64,000 bases of DNA from Cryptomeria japonica (GCF_030272615.1 NC_081412.1:666174352-666238351), one strand, 5' to 3'. Counted from the stretch's first letter, positions 1-11,389 are shown. Notes: generated from the letters alone by a model not told the origin. Numbers and translations: made by a program.

Positions 1-210
1 CAAGTACTTTGTGATGTTCCCCAAATTGCTTGCCCAAAAGCAATACAACGCCAAATGTTCAAGTACCTTTAACCCCTCCCAAGTAGCATCCTCTGTAAGT
101 GGGCTCCTCCAATGGATCAAGTACTTTGTAATGGTTTTTTTCCTCTATCTCCTCTCTCGTGTGTCAATATTCACATCTTCCCCTCATCATCTAGAGGTGG
201 CAGATTAGTT
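1..210 (-). pseudogene. Chromodomain end of a Ty3/gypsy (chromovirus) polyprotein, decayed
   Basis: The minus strand reads as the C-terminal chromodomain of a chromovirus polyprotein. The run ITKYLIHWRSP followed by EDATWE matches the family pattern (Y-L-[IV]-K-W-K...D-A-T-W-E) that folds onto histone tails and directs integration to heterochromatin. Upstream and downstream frames are broken by stops, so this is a relic. It lies directly downstream, in the minus direction, of the integrase relic at 470-1560, the expected order (RNase H, integrase, chromodomain). The element continues beyond the left edge, so its 3' LTR is not visible. I am fairly confident of the domain and less so of its exact ends. 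Confidence 0.65.
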
Positions 211-469
211 AATTGTACAACATATTGTGCAAGTGCCTTTTCTACGGCAATATACATGGAAAACATTACAAATTCAATTGCTTGCCAGTGACTCCAACTG
301 ATAGGCCACTTCACCAACTCTCGTCAATACTTTGTATGGTCAATAGAAGCAAAGTTTGAGCTCTTCAGCTCAGCATTTCATGGAACTCTACCTACAAAGT
401 TGCAAGCATTGAAAACCCACATCCCCAAACCTTAAAAGATCTCTCAATGAAGTGCCAATCTACATAAAT

Positions 470-1560
470 TTTCTATTGATTTTATGCCCACTGCAAATGG
501 TTTCTAAGTGACCTTAAAATGTTGTTGCTATACTCTACAAAGTTACTAGCTCCTAGTAGACTAATGCCAATGAACACCAAGTTAGTGAAGGTAGGTGAAT
601 CATATCCATGCAATGCCATGCCAATGGACATGCCATAACCAGTATTATAGTGATGCTCTCCAAGGTTCAACCACTTAAACCATGTTGTCTACAACTATGT
701 GACATGTTCCTTAAGTACCCTTCAGCCTGCTTATTAACATCTGTCGATTTGTCGAGAGGTGATAGCTAGTACTGGGAGTGAGCTTGGTGACAATCAAACA
801 AAGTAATTGCCAAAAGGACTTGAGGAATACAATGTCCCTATCACTAAAAATGGTTTCTCTTTTGGGCAAGCCATGTGTTGTGCTTTGAGTTCAGTAGGGA
901 TGGCAAAGAAACAAACCTACTTATTTAACCAATCTAATACAACAAAAATGCTCCTTACCATTCACTTTAGGAAGACCTATATGATCTGGCTGGGAATGGG
1001 CAAGGGTTGTAGAAAACTTATTGGGGAAATATGCTCCATGTTATTTTGTTGGCAAGTAGTGCACTCTCAAACATGCCTAAGAACGTCCTACTTAAGGTCC
1101 TTCTAGGAAAACCTCTCAATTGCCAATAAGTTTTGTAGAGGACCAAATTGGTACATAGGCACACCCAAGTGGCCAACTTGAGGCTCATCATGTAAAGTCC
1201 TCATAATTTTCTCCTTCATTTTGGACTCAAGGACAAGGAGTATTTTGTTCTTATCCAATACAAGGCTATCTACCACAACATACCTATCATCCTTCACACT
1301 CCCATCTAAAATACTACTAACAATGGCATTCTTGGCATATCTAGCCATGATAGAAGCCTTCCAATCAGCAAAAATAGAATAAATGATGTAGAAAGAAGGC
1401 ATTCAAGAAAAAGCATCAAAACCACATTCTTCTTACCCTTCATGTACTTATATTGAAATCATAAGCTTTTAGCTCACTCATCCACTTTTGCTGCCTATCA
1501 GTGTGTTTTCTATCCTAAGCTGAGCACAAGTCTTCCATTTAGCATGAAAACATCTTTCTA
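470..1560 (-). pseudogene. Ty3/gypsy pol relic: RNase H end and integrase
   Basis: Read from high to low coordinates, the minus strand shows pol pieces in canonical order. Near 1480-1420 is the tail of RNase H (KWMSELKAYDFNI, then a K-G-K-K-N...D-A-L-S-R-like stretch). At 1103-1402 is the integrase zinc-binding region, with the histidine-containing LHDEPQVGHLG. At about 811-862 is the integrase catalytic SDRD followed by a hydrophobic F-W motif, then LTPSTSYH near 745. At 482-670 is EHHYNTGYGMSIGM plus a YD-P-T-F block, the usual gypsy integrase end. Several frameshifts and stops separate the pieces, so the gene is dead. Such a polyprotein would carry out reverse transcription and integration. 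Confidence 0.8.
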
Positions 1561-3925
1561 ATTTTTGGGGAGATTCTAAAGATTAGCTACTCATCTTTTT
1601 TCTAGAACAAGGCGCTTTTTTTCTTCTACTTTTGTTTCCTAGGACAAAGATTATTTCCTTATCTTGCCACTCCACTAACATGGATACTGGTGAAACTTAG
1701 AAGCTTGTCTTATTCATAAAAGAGACCTAAATGCATAACTGAGGGCAAAGCAGAAAAAATAGAGAGCAGTTTTAAGCATAGCAGCAAAAAAAACTTGCGG
1801 AAAAATTAGCAAGCTAAAAGTATAAGATTTTTTGAAAAAGACAGAATTTAAATGGGAAAAAATCAGATTTGGAAAATAATTTAAAATGTTGAAAAAGAGA
1901 CAAAAACTACTTGTTTTTTAAATTTAAAGACATTTTTATAGCATAGAGATATAGAGAGAAAATAAAATAGAGAGTTTAGCCCATGAATTGTCTAAAATAG
2001 AGAATTTGGCCCATGAATTGTCCAAATAAAAAGTTTGTCTAAAATAGCAGAATGCAGTGTAGCATGTAAGCTTTGCTACTAAATGATTCTTTCGCAAGTT
2101 TTGTATGGAGTTGATAAAGTAATTGCTCAGTTAACAATAGAACACTTCACAGAATGATATGCGAGTAAACCTGTAGTCTTGTTGTATGATGTGAGTGGAT
2201 GGTAACAACAAGAAGAGAAGGCCATTTGGGGTAACACTGACCATACACCAGCAATAAAATTTCATGGGCATCAACTCACTAGGGAATCGGAGCCTGATAA
2301 AAAATGTGTAGCAACAAGAAGAGAAGGCCATTTGGAGTGTGCAACACTGACCATAGACCAGCACAAAGATTTATTTTAGTATAAATTTTCATATAGTGTA
2401 GAGTTTCATAAGCATTTAGGTTTGAGGTTTATTCGACATTACAAAAATATAGAAAATAAAAATATATGATGTGTCTGAGTAAATTCTTAGCTTGCCGAAG
2501 AAATCAACTTAATTCTATATCTCTATATGAATATCCAGTGGATAGGTTTTTCTGAAATGTGGCCAGTAGATGTAGAATATCATTTTCAAACATTCCTCTA
2601 AAAGGATTTTGTCCCAGAGCCTGTTGTTTTATAGATTAAATTGTTTTAGTACTATGCTTTGTAATTTTTGAAAGGACATGTTAAATTCATTTTATCTTAC
2701 CAATGCTGTTGAAGAATTTCCCACGACCTTCAAAGAGCTCTATGGTTCATTTTGTGGCCTGCATAACCATCTAGATCAACTAGGTTGAGTGACTATGAAT
2801 ACACGGGATGCTTAAAGATCATAGTAGGTTAGAGAACAACTTTCAAACTTGTGTTTTCTGCTACCTTGGAAAATTGGAGCAATGGTTTAAAAGCAATTTG
2901 ATTCCAAAGAAGGTTGTTCAGTATGGCCCCAGATGATTGAACACTTTTGTTGCAAGTTGAGTACAATCTCAACTGAGGATGTACCTAGGTACAATCCAAA
3001 TACTTTGGTTTTTTGTATATACTTGTATCCCTATTCACATATGGAGTTCCTTGTTATAAAAATTGTGTGTCTGTGTTCATACAAGTCTACTGAGGCCATT
3101 TGCCAAATAAACATAGCAAAGCCATTCCCATTAGTGCTTGGCGTCAATAGTTAAGTACGTCCCTAGTCTATTTGTACCCAAAACATTCTGTAATAAACAG
3201 TTAAGTGTGTCCTTGTTTACTAAGTGTGTATGAACTGCAGTGTGTGCTCCAATTCATGTATCATGGATGTTTCTCAATGAATTGTGAGTGTGTACAAATT
3301 CAACAATCGGTTGTAAGTAAAAAGAGCTATAAGGTGTGTCCCAGTTTACATACAAAGTTGTTTTTCCCTTCGTTACAAGACTGGGATGTAATAAACAGGA
3401 AATATTAGGAGTTAAATCAGATCATAGTTGTGCTACTTATAGGTTTGAATCACTAAACCTACTACCTATGTTTTTGGTTTAATATTAATAAAGGATTGTT
3501 GAAAGGTTTGTAACAATACCCATAAGATGGATCTAGCGGTTGTTTTGTTAGTTGTTTTATCACTCATGTACATAACTTGTAGTTGAGAAAAAGGAGGGAT
3601 ATGCCACAGGAGTAAAATTTATATCTCCCAATTATGATTAACATCATCTTCTTATCATGCATTTTCATTGCAAAGCTTTAATAAGACTGCCAATCCACTT
3701 CTTTTAATATACACAACAGAAAACAAGAATAATGACATAATTCCCAATATCCTTATGAGGCAGACCAGATGTTCATCCTAATCCCTCACTACATCATCAA
3801 TCCATATTGCTCTTGCAAATATCAAAGATTCTTTAATGATTTGCTTAAGGCAACTAAATATCAAACTGCCCAACAAAACTAAACTCTCAAGTTTTTAAAC
3901 ATGCTTATAAAAAACTTCCAAGTAC
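1561..3925. other. No gene recognised
   Basis: AT-rich sequence with only short chance-like ORFs on both strands. A local duplication lies at 2201-2371. The stretch 2700-3420 has short open segments but no motif I can name. I found no exon of the neighbouring SEN2-like gene in it, although I looked on the minus strand for the conserved catalytic half. Confidence 0.6.
2201..2371. repeat. Local direct duplication, about 60 bp, two copies
   Basis: The segment with CAACAAGAAGAGAAGGCCAT, continuing through ACACTGACCATA and CCAGCA, occurs at 2205-2253 and again at 2312-2364 with a few substitutions and an indel. About 45 bp of unrelated sequence separates the copies. This reads as a simple segmental duplication and no function is suggested. 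Confidence 0.8.
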
Positions 3926-4219
3926 TTAAGGGCAGCCAGCAAAAGGGTAATCCAGCATCTGTATCAAAGTTGTATTAAGGCAATCAGTCATATTCTCAGC
4001 ACAGTAGGCTTCGACAACAGAATAATGCTCTCCATCAATCCACTTCACAAAGTCATGCACCAAAAAGGGCTTAAATGGAGAGCAATGAATCTGCAGGAAA
4101 TTTCCAGCCATTTGGAATTTTGGAACCATCAAATGGAAGCACCTGCTGATGGTAATCTTGGCTAGACTTGAGCATTGGATGGGCATTCTACTCTTCAGCA
4201 CAATCCAGAGAAGCATCAA
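3926..4219 (-). CDS. Unrecognised 97-residue open frame, possibly an exon
   Basis: A minus-strand open frame with a balanced amino-acid composition (VKWIDGEHYSVVEAYCAEN near residues 58-76). It looks less like random AT-rich sequence than its surroundings. The +1 frame of the same strand is also open for about 45 residues at the start, so a frameshift or exon boundary could be involved. I do not recognise a family. It lies on the same strand as the SEN2-like exons and further downstream, beyond the solo LTR, but it does not resemble the expected catalytic half of SEN2. It could be an exon of another gene, a pseudogene piece, or chance. Confidence 0.25.
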   Translation of the reverse strand: MMLLWIVLKSRMPIQCSSLAKITISRCFHLMVPKFQMAGNFLQIHCSPFKPFLVHDFVKWIDGEHYSVVEAYCAENMTDCLNTTLIQMLDYPFAGCP

Positions 4220-4734
4220 TGCACAATTAATAGTTCTCTAGGATAATCTATGTTTTCTTATTTTAGTACAACTTATCTTTTTTCGGTATCTAACTGTTGG
4301 TATAAAAATTAGGATGTAAAAGCTTGGTCGCTTTCAACAATACTTTGGTACTGGTAACAAAGTTATATCCTGCTGTATATTCCCTTAATTATTGAAATAT
4401 TTTTGAAGGAACCTTGTAACCTTGATCTTACTAGCAATATATGCATTTTGATCAGCCATTTCCTTTTTGTTTGTTTTTACCATTTTTTTTTCTCAAGGCA
4501 TGTTAGGACCTACCTGTTTGTTTACTGCCTATTACTTCAACAAAAATAGTTCAATCAAGAAAAAAATATAGGCATAGAGCATCTGTACCATGCATACATT
4601 ATTAAAATTGGTTTAATAGTTTTACTTTTTATCTGAATGTAAAATATATTTTTAATTTTTTTATCAAGCAAACACAAAGCATTGATGTACTTATGCAATG
4701 ACAGCTTAGAATATCTATCCATCTCAAGCATGTA
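4220..4734. other. No gene recognised
   Basis: AT-rich intergenic or intronic sequence between the open frame at 3926-4219 and the solo LTR. I see no motif in it. Confidence 0.6.
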
Positions 4735-6000
4735 TGGGTTGTTAGACTTTTGTGAATAATGTTGTCATTGATGTCAAACCAATCATCCAGTTCTATACCG
4801 AACAGTGTATGCAAGCCCGGATATCAGTCCAGACGTCTTGGATGTTATGGATGTTATGGATATAGTTATGGAAGGATTGTATGTGGTTATGTATGTGCAG
4901 TTCAGGTGTTGCAGTTTTTGGATAGAAGTTATTATGCAGCATGGACAGCTTTGGGTGATGACCTTTTGAGGTCCCATTGAGTTCCTATTGTCCCCAGTAT
5001 CCCAGTGTTAGGAATTCTTATTGATCCCGGTATCAGTTGTGTGTCCCAGTGTTAGCAGCTTTGGTAACTATCAGAAGTATCTCTTCGAGTTTTGTGATTG
5101 TGTTTTCCTTGGTACGAGTGGAGTCTACATTTTGGAGACATTGAGCTTAATCTTGTGATGATAGGTCCGCTCTCTTGGGTCCGGATGACCCTGGCCCTTT
5201 TTCCGGTAATCTTGATATATGCATTGTTAATCGGAAGTATGTAAAGGAATTGTGTAGAAGTATTGCAGAGGCCAACATGAGCTTATTGATAACGTGTTGG
5301 GCTTGGCTGACACACTATTCTATAATTTTATCTTACGATATATATACATGTTCCTAAGTGGTGAATGAATCAATCAATCAAGAGAGAGAGTGTGAGATGT
5401 GCGGAAGACAGTTGGTAGCAAAAGAAGCAGTGTATGAGAGAGTTGTAGACAAGGAAGGTAATTAGTGTCATAGTAATGCAGTAGTCCTTCACCGGACCTA
5501 CTGCAAGACAGTAGTGCAGAGATCTCTAACCAGATTTTTTGTAAAGTCTGAGATTTGTAATTTGAGCTTAACCTTGGAATTGATCTCATGCATTTGGAGA
5601 TGTAAACCTTCTCAGTTCAACCTTTTCTATTGCAGTGAGCATTCTGGCAGTGAGCCGTTTCTTTTTGTCTCTGCAGTGAGCAGTCCAGAAGTGAGTCGTT
5701 TTGTAATCTGGCAGTGAGCCACCTATTTGTAAACACAACTATAACTAGTTATATTTTTCTGAGAGTTAACACTCTCCGTGGTTTTTCCCATTTTGGGTTT
5801 TCCACATACAAATTCCGATGTTTATCTTGAGGTTGTGTTCTCCTTGTTTATTTTGCATTAATTGTTTTACTTCTGTCAAGTTTGTTTGATATTTTGAGGA
5901 CAGCTTCAATTGGTAAAAAGTTTATTATTTTAAATAAGTGGGAATACTGATTCAGCCCCTCTCTCAGTATTCTGGTGCTTTCAACTTGTTCAACATGGGT
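4735..6000 (+). mobile_element. Solo LTR with perfect 5-bp target-site duplication
   Basis: The LTR itself spans 4740-5995 (1256 bp). It begins TGTTAGACTTTTGTG and ends GTTCAACA, so it has TG...CA termini. The 5-bp TGGGT flanks it on both sides (4735-4739 and 5996-6000), which proves a single integration event. No PBS, PPT or internal region adjoins it, so the internal part was lost by recombination between two LTRs. Inside are a candidate TATA box near 5338-5347 and a GA-rich tract near 5381-5395. The ending, with a CCCCTCTCTCAGTATTCTGG segment and GGTGCTTTCAAC, resembles plant Ty1/copia LTRs, so copia is my guess; the orientation assumes that. It lies downstream of the recognised SEN2-like exons, probably in an intron. 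Confidence 0.9.
5338..5347 (+). promoter_or_regulatory. Candidate TATA box of the solo LTR
   Basis: A run of alternating TA in an otherwise mixed sequence, followed about 45 bp later by a GA-rich tract. It sits in the middle of the 1256-bp LTR, where a plant LTR promoter is expected. Inferred from position and sequence only. Confidence 0.4.
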
Positions 6001-6186
6001 AACACTAACTTATAAATAAATATAGCTACACCTTGCAAGAACTTATTCACATATCTGGTTTCACTTCAAAAATGTAGTGCATAAATTTCAGAAAGAAATA
6101 CAAACATCAAAAAAGGAGATTGATATTTTTCGCTTTTGGGAAAAGAAATCAACGAGGGAAAAAACAATGTGGATAGATTGACATAC

Positions 6187-6369
6187 TTCCAAAGAAGAAC
6201 GACAAATTTCAAGACAGTTGAGTGAGTAGCTGAGATAAAACGCTTCTTCTAAACCCAATTGAAACCACTGTGAACTAGCAATTTGCTGCTCCCCAACAAG
6301 ATTAGCTCTTCTTCCTGGTAGAATTTCAGAACAGTTACTGGTTTTTTCACATTTTCCTTTTATTTCAAG
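6187..6369 (-). CDS. SEN2: SEN2-like tRNA-splicing endonuclease subunit, second recognised exon
   Basis: The minus strand encodes a segment ending QWFQLGLEEAFYLSYSLNCL, the conserved core of the N-terminal domain of plant tRNA-intron endonuclease subunit 2, which helps remove introns from precursor tRNAs as part of the SEN complex. The 3' end is set by a good donor (GTATGT) at 6186-6181. The 5' end is uncertain. A CAG acceptor at 6372-6370 opens a frame whose phase does not fit exon 1 directly. An AG at 6358-6357 does restore the frame with exon 1, giving an exon start at 6356, but it lacks a pyrimidine tract. An unseen small exon between them would also explain it. The catalytic C-terminal half (the Tyr/His/Lys site) was not found in the window. 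It may lie to the left beyond long introns, or be lost. Confidence 0.75.
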
Positions 6370-7359
6370 CTGCAGAATACTGCTTCATCTGATGATTGTG
6401 AAGAATTGAACCAGTCAGTCAAATTTCTGACTAACATTAAATTTCTAGGACGTCTAACCATATTCAGCACACAAACATACATGTTTTCTAAATGGAATTG
6501 AAGAACTTTTTGTAGGATTCAATGCAAATTGAAAATAAAAAAGTTAAAACAATATTTATACTCTAAAAATGCATAGTTAATATCAAAACATACAAAACCA
6601 CCTTACATGTTCAGACTATAATTCACAAAAAAAATTGCTAAGAGAATGGAGAAGCAATGAATAAAATAAAATAAAAAATTATCATGAGAAATTGAATCAA
6701 ACTGTACCTTTTTCTAACAGCAGAAATTTTGTGATGAAATATTAAGTTTAGCGTGACTCTCCGACAATCTACCACTGTTCGTTGAATTTCACATATTTTG
6801 CGGTATTGTGATCTATAGAAATTCAGAAAGGCTTCATACAAAATAATATTTTTCTGAAACATTCAATAAAATTATGATATCTTTGTTGGCCTTATCAAAT
6901 CTATCATCTGCTAGGCTGTAATCTAAACATTGGTTTAGGCATCATATAGGAAAAACCAAGTTACAAGCCCAGGAGGGCGTAAATCTTGTTTATTTGAGAC
7001 CAAAAATTTTCCTTAAATAAAAACCAAGGTCTCATAGTTCTCTGCCGGTGAAACTGAAAATATTAAGAGTATTTGAATCATACAAAAAGAATTAATTAAG
7101 CCTTTGTTTGGGGTGGGTAGACATTGGTCAAGTGCATTAATACCCTAAAGCCGATCTCTCCCTCAACCTCCTTAGCCTAAAAGCCTTTGATTGAGTCCAC
7201 TCCTAATGATCAAGCATCTCGCATTTATCTCATATATTCGAGAGAATGAGAGAGTAAAGAAATATTTTTACAATGCCAGAATTGCACAGGTTTTGAACAT
7301 ATTCTCCCGACCTTAAAGAAAGAAAAAAGAAAATATGTTTCTCAATTCTTTAAACTTAC

Positions 7360-7603
7360 CTTTGAATGACGATGAAGATGCAAAATCGGCTGTAATTATG
7401 GGGTGCCCAAAGCAAGCTCTGTTTAGCAACTTCGTTTGCTCGGAATCTGCTTCTAAAAGCACGGCTGATCCAGTTAAAAGCCCATAAATCTGAGATTGCT
7501 GAAAAGAGGATTGAAGCTGTCTAATAATGTTCGACATTGGATCTCCAGCAGCGATGCTCGCTGCGTCTCTGCCTTTCCATCTTGCACCACCACCTCCTTC
7601 CAT
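7360..7603 (-). CDS. SEN2: SEN2-like tRNA-splicing endonuclease subunit, exon 1
   Basis: The ATG is at 7603-7601 on the minus strand. The product begins MEGGGGARWKGRDAAS and continues through LQSSFQQSQ, LLEADSEQTKLLNRACFG and HPIITADF. R-W-K-G near the start, L-Q-S-S, and E-Q-T-x-L-L-N-R-A-C-F-G are hallmarks of plant tRNA-splicing endonuclease subunit Sen2 (nuclear or mitochondrial-surface tRNA intron removal). The exon ends at a textbook donor (AAAG followed by GTAAGTTT, intron starting at 7359) in phase 1. The following intron is about 1 kb. The frame is fully open and well conserved, so this could be a live gene, but only the N-terminal part is visible here. A short poly-glycine at residues 3-6 is its only oddity. 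Confidence 0.85.
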
Positions 7604-8058
7604 TCACTTTCCAAAATTATTAACTGAAAAAAAAAATGGGTGTGTGATGAAGAACTGTATATAGTTTTTTTCGAAGAAAGCTACAAATGATTAACTGATA
7701 TCCAGTGGAAAATGAGGAACTGATTACTTTTACAAACCTCGAACCCTAGAAAGAAAATGCATCACACATCAGTGCCACCTCCTTAATTATTATTATTAAT
7801 CTATTTACTTATTTGTGTGATATTAAAAAGAAAGAAAAAAAAATCAGAAAAATCTGGTACATGAAAATTTGCTCTTTTGATTTTAAGTACATAAATTGTA
7901 TGGTATATATACCTATATGTAAAAATAAAAATCAGTATATTATTTTTTTTTTTAATTATTTATTATATATCTAATATTTATAAATATTAAATAAATTAAG
8001 ATTAGTTATTACATATAGATTTAAAATTATTTATCATAAAAATAATTTAAATTTAAAT
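7604..8058. other. Upstream region of the SEN2-like gene
   Basis: About 450 bp of AT-rich sequence between the SEN2 start codon and a LINE insertion. It would hold the minus-strand promoter and 5' UTR. I see no sharply defined TATA box; the runs of A/T (7780-8060) make any call arbitrary. Confidence 0.4.
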
Positions 8059-8149
8059 TCAAAAATAATGACTTGTTCATGGGTTCTCAAGGGTTCATCC
8101 TTTGAGTTCAGTGGTTAGGCGAGATGAGGAGGTGTGGGCCAGGTCGGAG

Positions 8150-8552
8150 TAGGGTTGGATCAAGATCAACTTTGACAGGGCGTCAAGAGGTAACCCAGGC
8201 ATCTCAAGTATGGGATGTGTTGCTCGTGATGAGGAGGGGAAGATCATCTTCAAAGGTGCACAGAAACTGCAAGATGGGACTAGCAATGAAGCGGAGGTAC
8301 AAGTCGCTTTGTTAGCAGTAGAATTGGCCAATAATATGAATATTCCGAGAGTGCATTTAGAGGGTGATTCTAAAGTGGTGGTAGATGCAATTGTGAAAGG
8401 TGCATCCCCAAGCTGGAGATTAAATAAATTTATATCAATTATTTGCTCAAAAATTTTTAAAAATCCTGGATTTTCAAATTACTCACATTAGAAGGGGGGG
8501 GCGGAATGCGGTGGTGGATGCGTTATCCAATGTGCATTGGATAAATGTGTGA
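8150..8552 (+). pseudogene. RNase H-like (RVT_3) domain of a plant LINE
   Basis: The frame opening at 8153 reads GWIKINFD, then GNPGISSMGCVARDEEGK, a T-S-N-E-A-E-V-Q-V-A-L-L-A-V-E-L-A block and HLEGDSKVVVDAI. A frame change near 8460 then gives FQITHIRRGGRNAVVDALSN and the natural stop at 8550-8552. These blocks (F-D.., N-E-A-E, E-G-D-S, N-x-x-V/A-D-x-L-S) are the ordered motifs of the RNase H domain at the end of plant L1-clade ORF2, which removes RNA from the cDNA hybrid. A stop lies directly before the domain (8150-8152) and the frame is shifted once, so it is not functional. Confidence 0.8.
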
Positions 8553-9101
8553 CGAGGTGGTGGGGAGGAGATTATGTCATAGTCTAGTGGCACGCTTAGT
8601 CGCCTGTACGGGTCTGTACTTGTTAGCAAATGTGAAGTGTGTGAGGAGGACGCTTAGTTCTTTGCCCAAGCGTTTTGGCTGGCTTGGACGATATTGGTAA
8701 TTAATGTTGATATTTTCTGCAGTGGTGGCGGAGCTTGAGGTGAATGCATTAATGGAGGTAATGGGAAAGAGTGTTTCATTTGTAGCGTATGCTGGAAGTT
8801 ATTTGGTTCGCGAGTGTGGTTTCCATCGGAAAGGGAAGGTTGGTAGTTTGGTAGTGCAATGGAGGCCAATTTTACGCTGAAAACAACCAAACTGCTGACT
8901 ACTTTTTTGGGGCCGATTTCAGTGAGAAGATTGAAGAACATTTTTCTTTCGGCCGACCCCTTGTTACTAAGGAGTGTGCAGCTAGTTCTGGGGGAAGAAT
9001 TGGAGGTGATTGGACACTGATATCATACAAGGCCGGATATATACTCTCTTATCATGGCATGGGGGCTCGAGTTGGACTCCTCATGTGCAGAAGTTTGAAG
9101 G

Positions 9102-9476
9102 GTGATGCAGGCAATCGTACCTGTTGAATACCTCGACAATTTGGAATCATTGCTGGAGTGGGCTATACCAGGTCGAGGGTTCAAAGTCTCTGAAGGAATT
9201 TTGGAATTCCATCGAGAACTAAGGGGCAGGTACATTCCCTTTCTCAGGCGGTGGGAAGCGGTGAAGGCCAGGTTCAGAGAGATGGCGAGGAGAGGATGGG
9301 AGGCTTTAAAAATGTTTGCTCAGATTATGGAATTGGAGGTGATTAGGCAGGCTCGAGAGGAAGTAGGGGAAGAGGATTTGAGCGATCGAAGCCTACGCCT
9401 GAGGACTCGATGCAGGAAGGCAGAGATGGCGAGTAAGAATTCTACCCTGGCAATCCTTCCAGGTAGTTATATGTAA
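9102..9476 (+). CDS. Unrecognised 124-residue ORF in the LINE 3' region
   Basis: An open frame in the 1.2-kb stretch between the LINE RNase H and its poly(A) tail. The product is rich in Glu, Arg and Ala with long helical potential (LRRWEAVKARFREMARRGWE near residues 48-67, then a Glu-rich EEVGEEDLSD), and would suit a coiled coil. I recognise no family. It is either a remnant of a third LINE coding region (compare the unrelated-looking coding region at the same relative place in the LINE at 17187-18765) or 3' UTR that happens to be open. Confidence 0.3.
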   Translation: MMQAIVPVEYLDNLESLLEWAIPGRGFKVSEGILEFHRELRGRYIPFLRRWEAVKARFREMARRGWEALKMFAQIMELEVIRQAREEVGEEDLSDRSLRLRTRCRKAEMASKNSTLAILPGSYM

Positions 9477-9775
9477 TCTGTTTTTTGTTGTTTGTCTTTG
9501 TTGGGAAGATGATTCTCGTTTTTGTTCATCAGACTATGTCTTTTTGTTTTAGGCTCTATATCGTTTATATATTTTTTGCTATTCAATATAGTAGAATTTT
9601 TAGGTAGGTCTGAAGTTTTGATCTTAGGTAGGTGGTTTTGTCTATGATAGTGGTATGGAGGGGTGAAGGTTTGGTGGTTTTGGATGGAAGCTGTTTCTTT
9701 TTTTGAAGATGTAATTTCCTTTCTATATTAATAAAATCCAATATTATCGATCAAAAAAAAAATCAAAAATGACTT

Positions 9776-11389
9776 TTAAATTATAAGGTTAATTGTAAAT
9801 ATTAAATATTTTCATGCTTTACTTTTATTGGTTATTTTCATAATGATTAAAAATAAGACATTTTTTTGTAAAAGATACTAAAATGCATCACTATAAAGAT
9901 TTTCTTACTAAATTGGTTGATAAATTTATAGTCTTACAAGCAATTAAAGCACATGACAATGATGTTTGGGAAAATATATATTTACTTGCTTTTTAGAGTA
10001 AAGCTTATTGTTGTAAAGGCAATGAAATGCATTGGTTATTAACAAAAATATAAGAATTTTGGAAAGAAAAAAAAAATCAAGTTTTTAAAGAGAGAAAACT
10101 GGTGTTTTTATTTTTCAAACTATTTTTTCAAGCAGGTATACTTGGAGGTGTTTGAGAGTGAGGAGTGAGTAAGATACTGCAAATCTCCTAACTTGTTTTA
10201 TATTTACAAATTTGCAATAAAATAAAATGAAAAAAATTGTATTTGTAGGTTTATGAGTTGAGATTTGCAAGGGTTTTTAGCAAGTGTGTGATATCTAAAA
10301 ACTAAATCATAAATATTGAAATGTGTTATAACATAGTTAAATCAATTTATAAACTAACAAGATTTGGCATTAACTTTCAAGTATAAATTGCAAAATAATG
10401 TTCAAGAATTTCAAAGAATTTATAGTAGATTTAATTTATGAATAACCTTACACAGTGTAATCCAACAATAAGGATTCAAACGCATACTTTTGATGCTTTC
10501 ATGGAATATCATTGGCAGCCAGGATGTAGCAAGTTTGAAAGCTCCAACAACAACAAAAAACAAAAGTGTTAAGGATGCCTAAATCAAGGATATTAAACGT
10601 TCATTGAACTCATTTGTCTCTGAATTTCTTCTACCTTGAAATCTCCAATATTTATGCTCAAAAAATAGATTATTTCTCTTCAAAAATCATCCAGAATTCT
10701 CTATCACTAATTAACCAAACCCCAAACACTTAAATCAACACATATTAAACTAAAGATCAACTCAAATAAATCCACCATCAGGGTCTCATGGCAGAAGGAG
10801 TCATGTCCCACATCCAACAATTAGGAAAACCTGCAATTAAAATCATCCCAAAATACATGCAATTTTTTTCTTGAAACCCTCATCCACCACATGGAAATTC
10901 AATTTAATTTAATGCAATTCAATTGAAGGCAACCATTTGTAGTTATAGAAGTGATTTAATGGCATAGATTGGAAATGACTAGCTTTCAAACTTATCATGA
11001 AAAACTTGTCAAAGGCATAATCAATATGTTGATAAACAAATTGCAATACCATAGCAAGTCACTTACCTCAAGATTTTACACAAATTATATCGTCCTAAGC
11101 ATATATAGTTTGCAACCAATTTTCTTCATCTTGGTGTTACATTTCAATGCAGTTGTCATTCTATTCCATGCATATGTTTGCATTTCTCTCCCATCAACCA
11201 TGTGGGGTGGGAAACAACAATTTAAAAATTTATTTTATTTTTTGAAACTTCAGTCCAACTCATACAATCGACCCATAAATGGCACCGTCAAAAATAAAAG
11301 TTTTACATAGCTCTTACATAAATAGTTTAAATAGTAAATAAAGTTTTAAACCACTAATGTATGGTGAGGAAACTAAGAAATAAAATGAA
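9776..11389. other. AT-rich stretch without recognised genes
   Basis: Low-GC sequence with no domain-bearing frame on either strand. The longest open frame (10969-11310, 113 residues, hydrophobic) has no motif or coding bias that separates it from background. I see no terminal repeats or poly(A) tails in it. Confidence 0.55.

Larger units (their letters stand above)
8059..9775 (+). mobile_element. 5'-truncated LINE with poly(A) tail
   Basis: The body is 8075-9762. It begins inside the C-terminal RNase H domain of a LINE ORF2 and ends in a 10-A tail (9753-9762) preceded by ATTATCGATC. Flanking sequences TCAAAAATAATGACTT (8059-8074) and TCAAAAATGACTT (9763-9775) look like a target-site duplication with a 3-nt indel. 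Truncation at the 5' end plus a 3' poly(A) tail is the signature of target-primed reverse transcription. Confidence 0.7.

Noticed and set aside
6638-6862. 74-residue minus-strand ORF between the SEN2 exons
   Set aside because: It contains EAF, which recalls the SEN2 core, but the real core (EEAFYL) is at 6187-6369. AT-rich with no further similarity, so intronic noise.
10969-11310. 113-residue hydrophobic ORF
   Set aside because: AT-rich background frame without domains, repeats or neighbouring gene structure.
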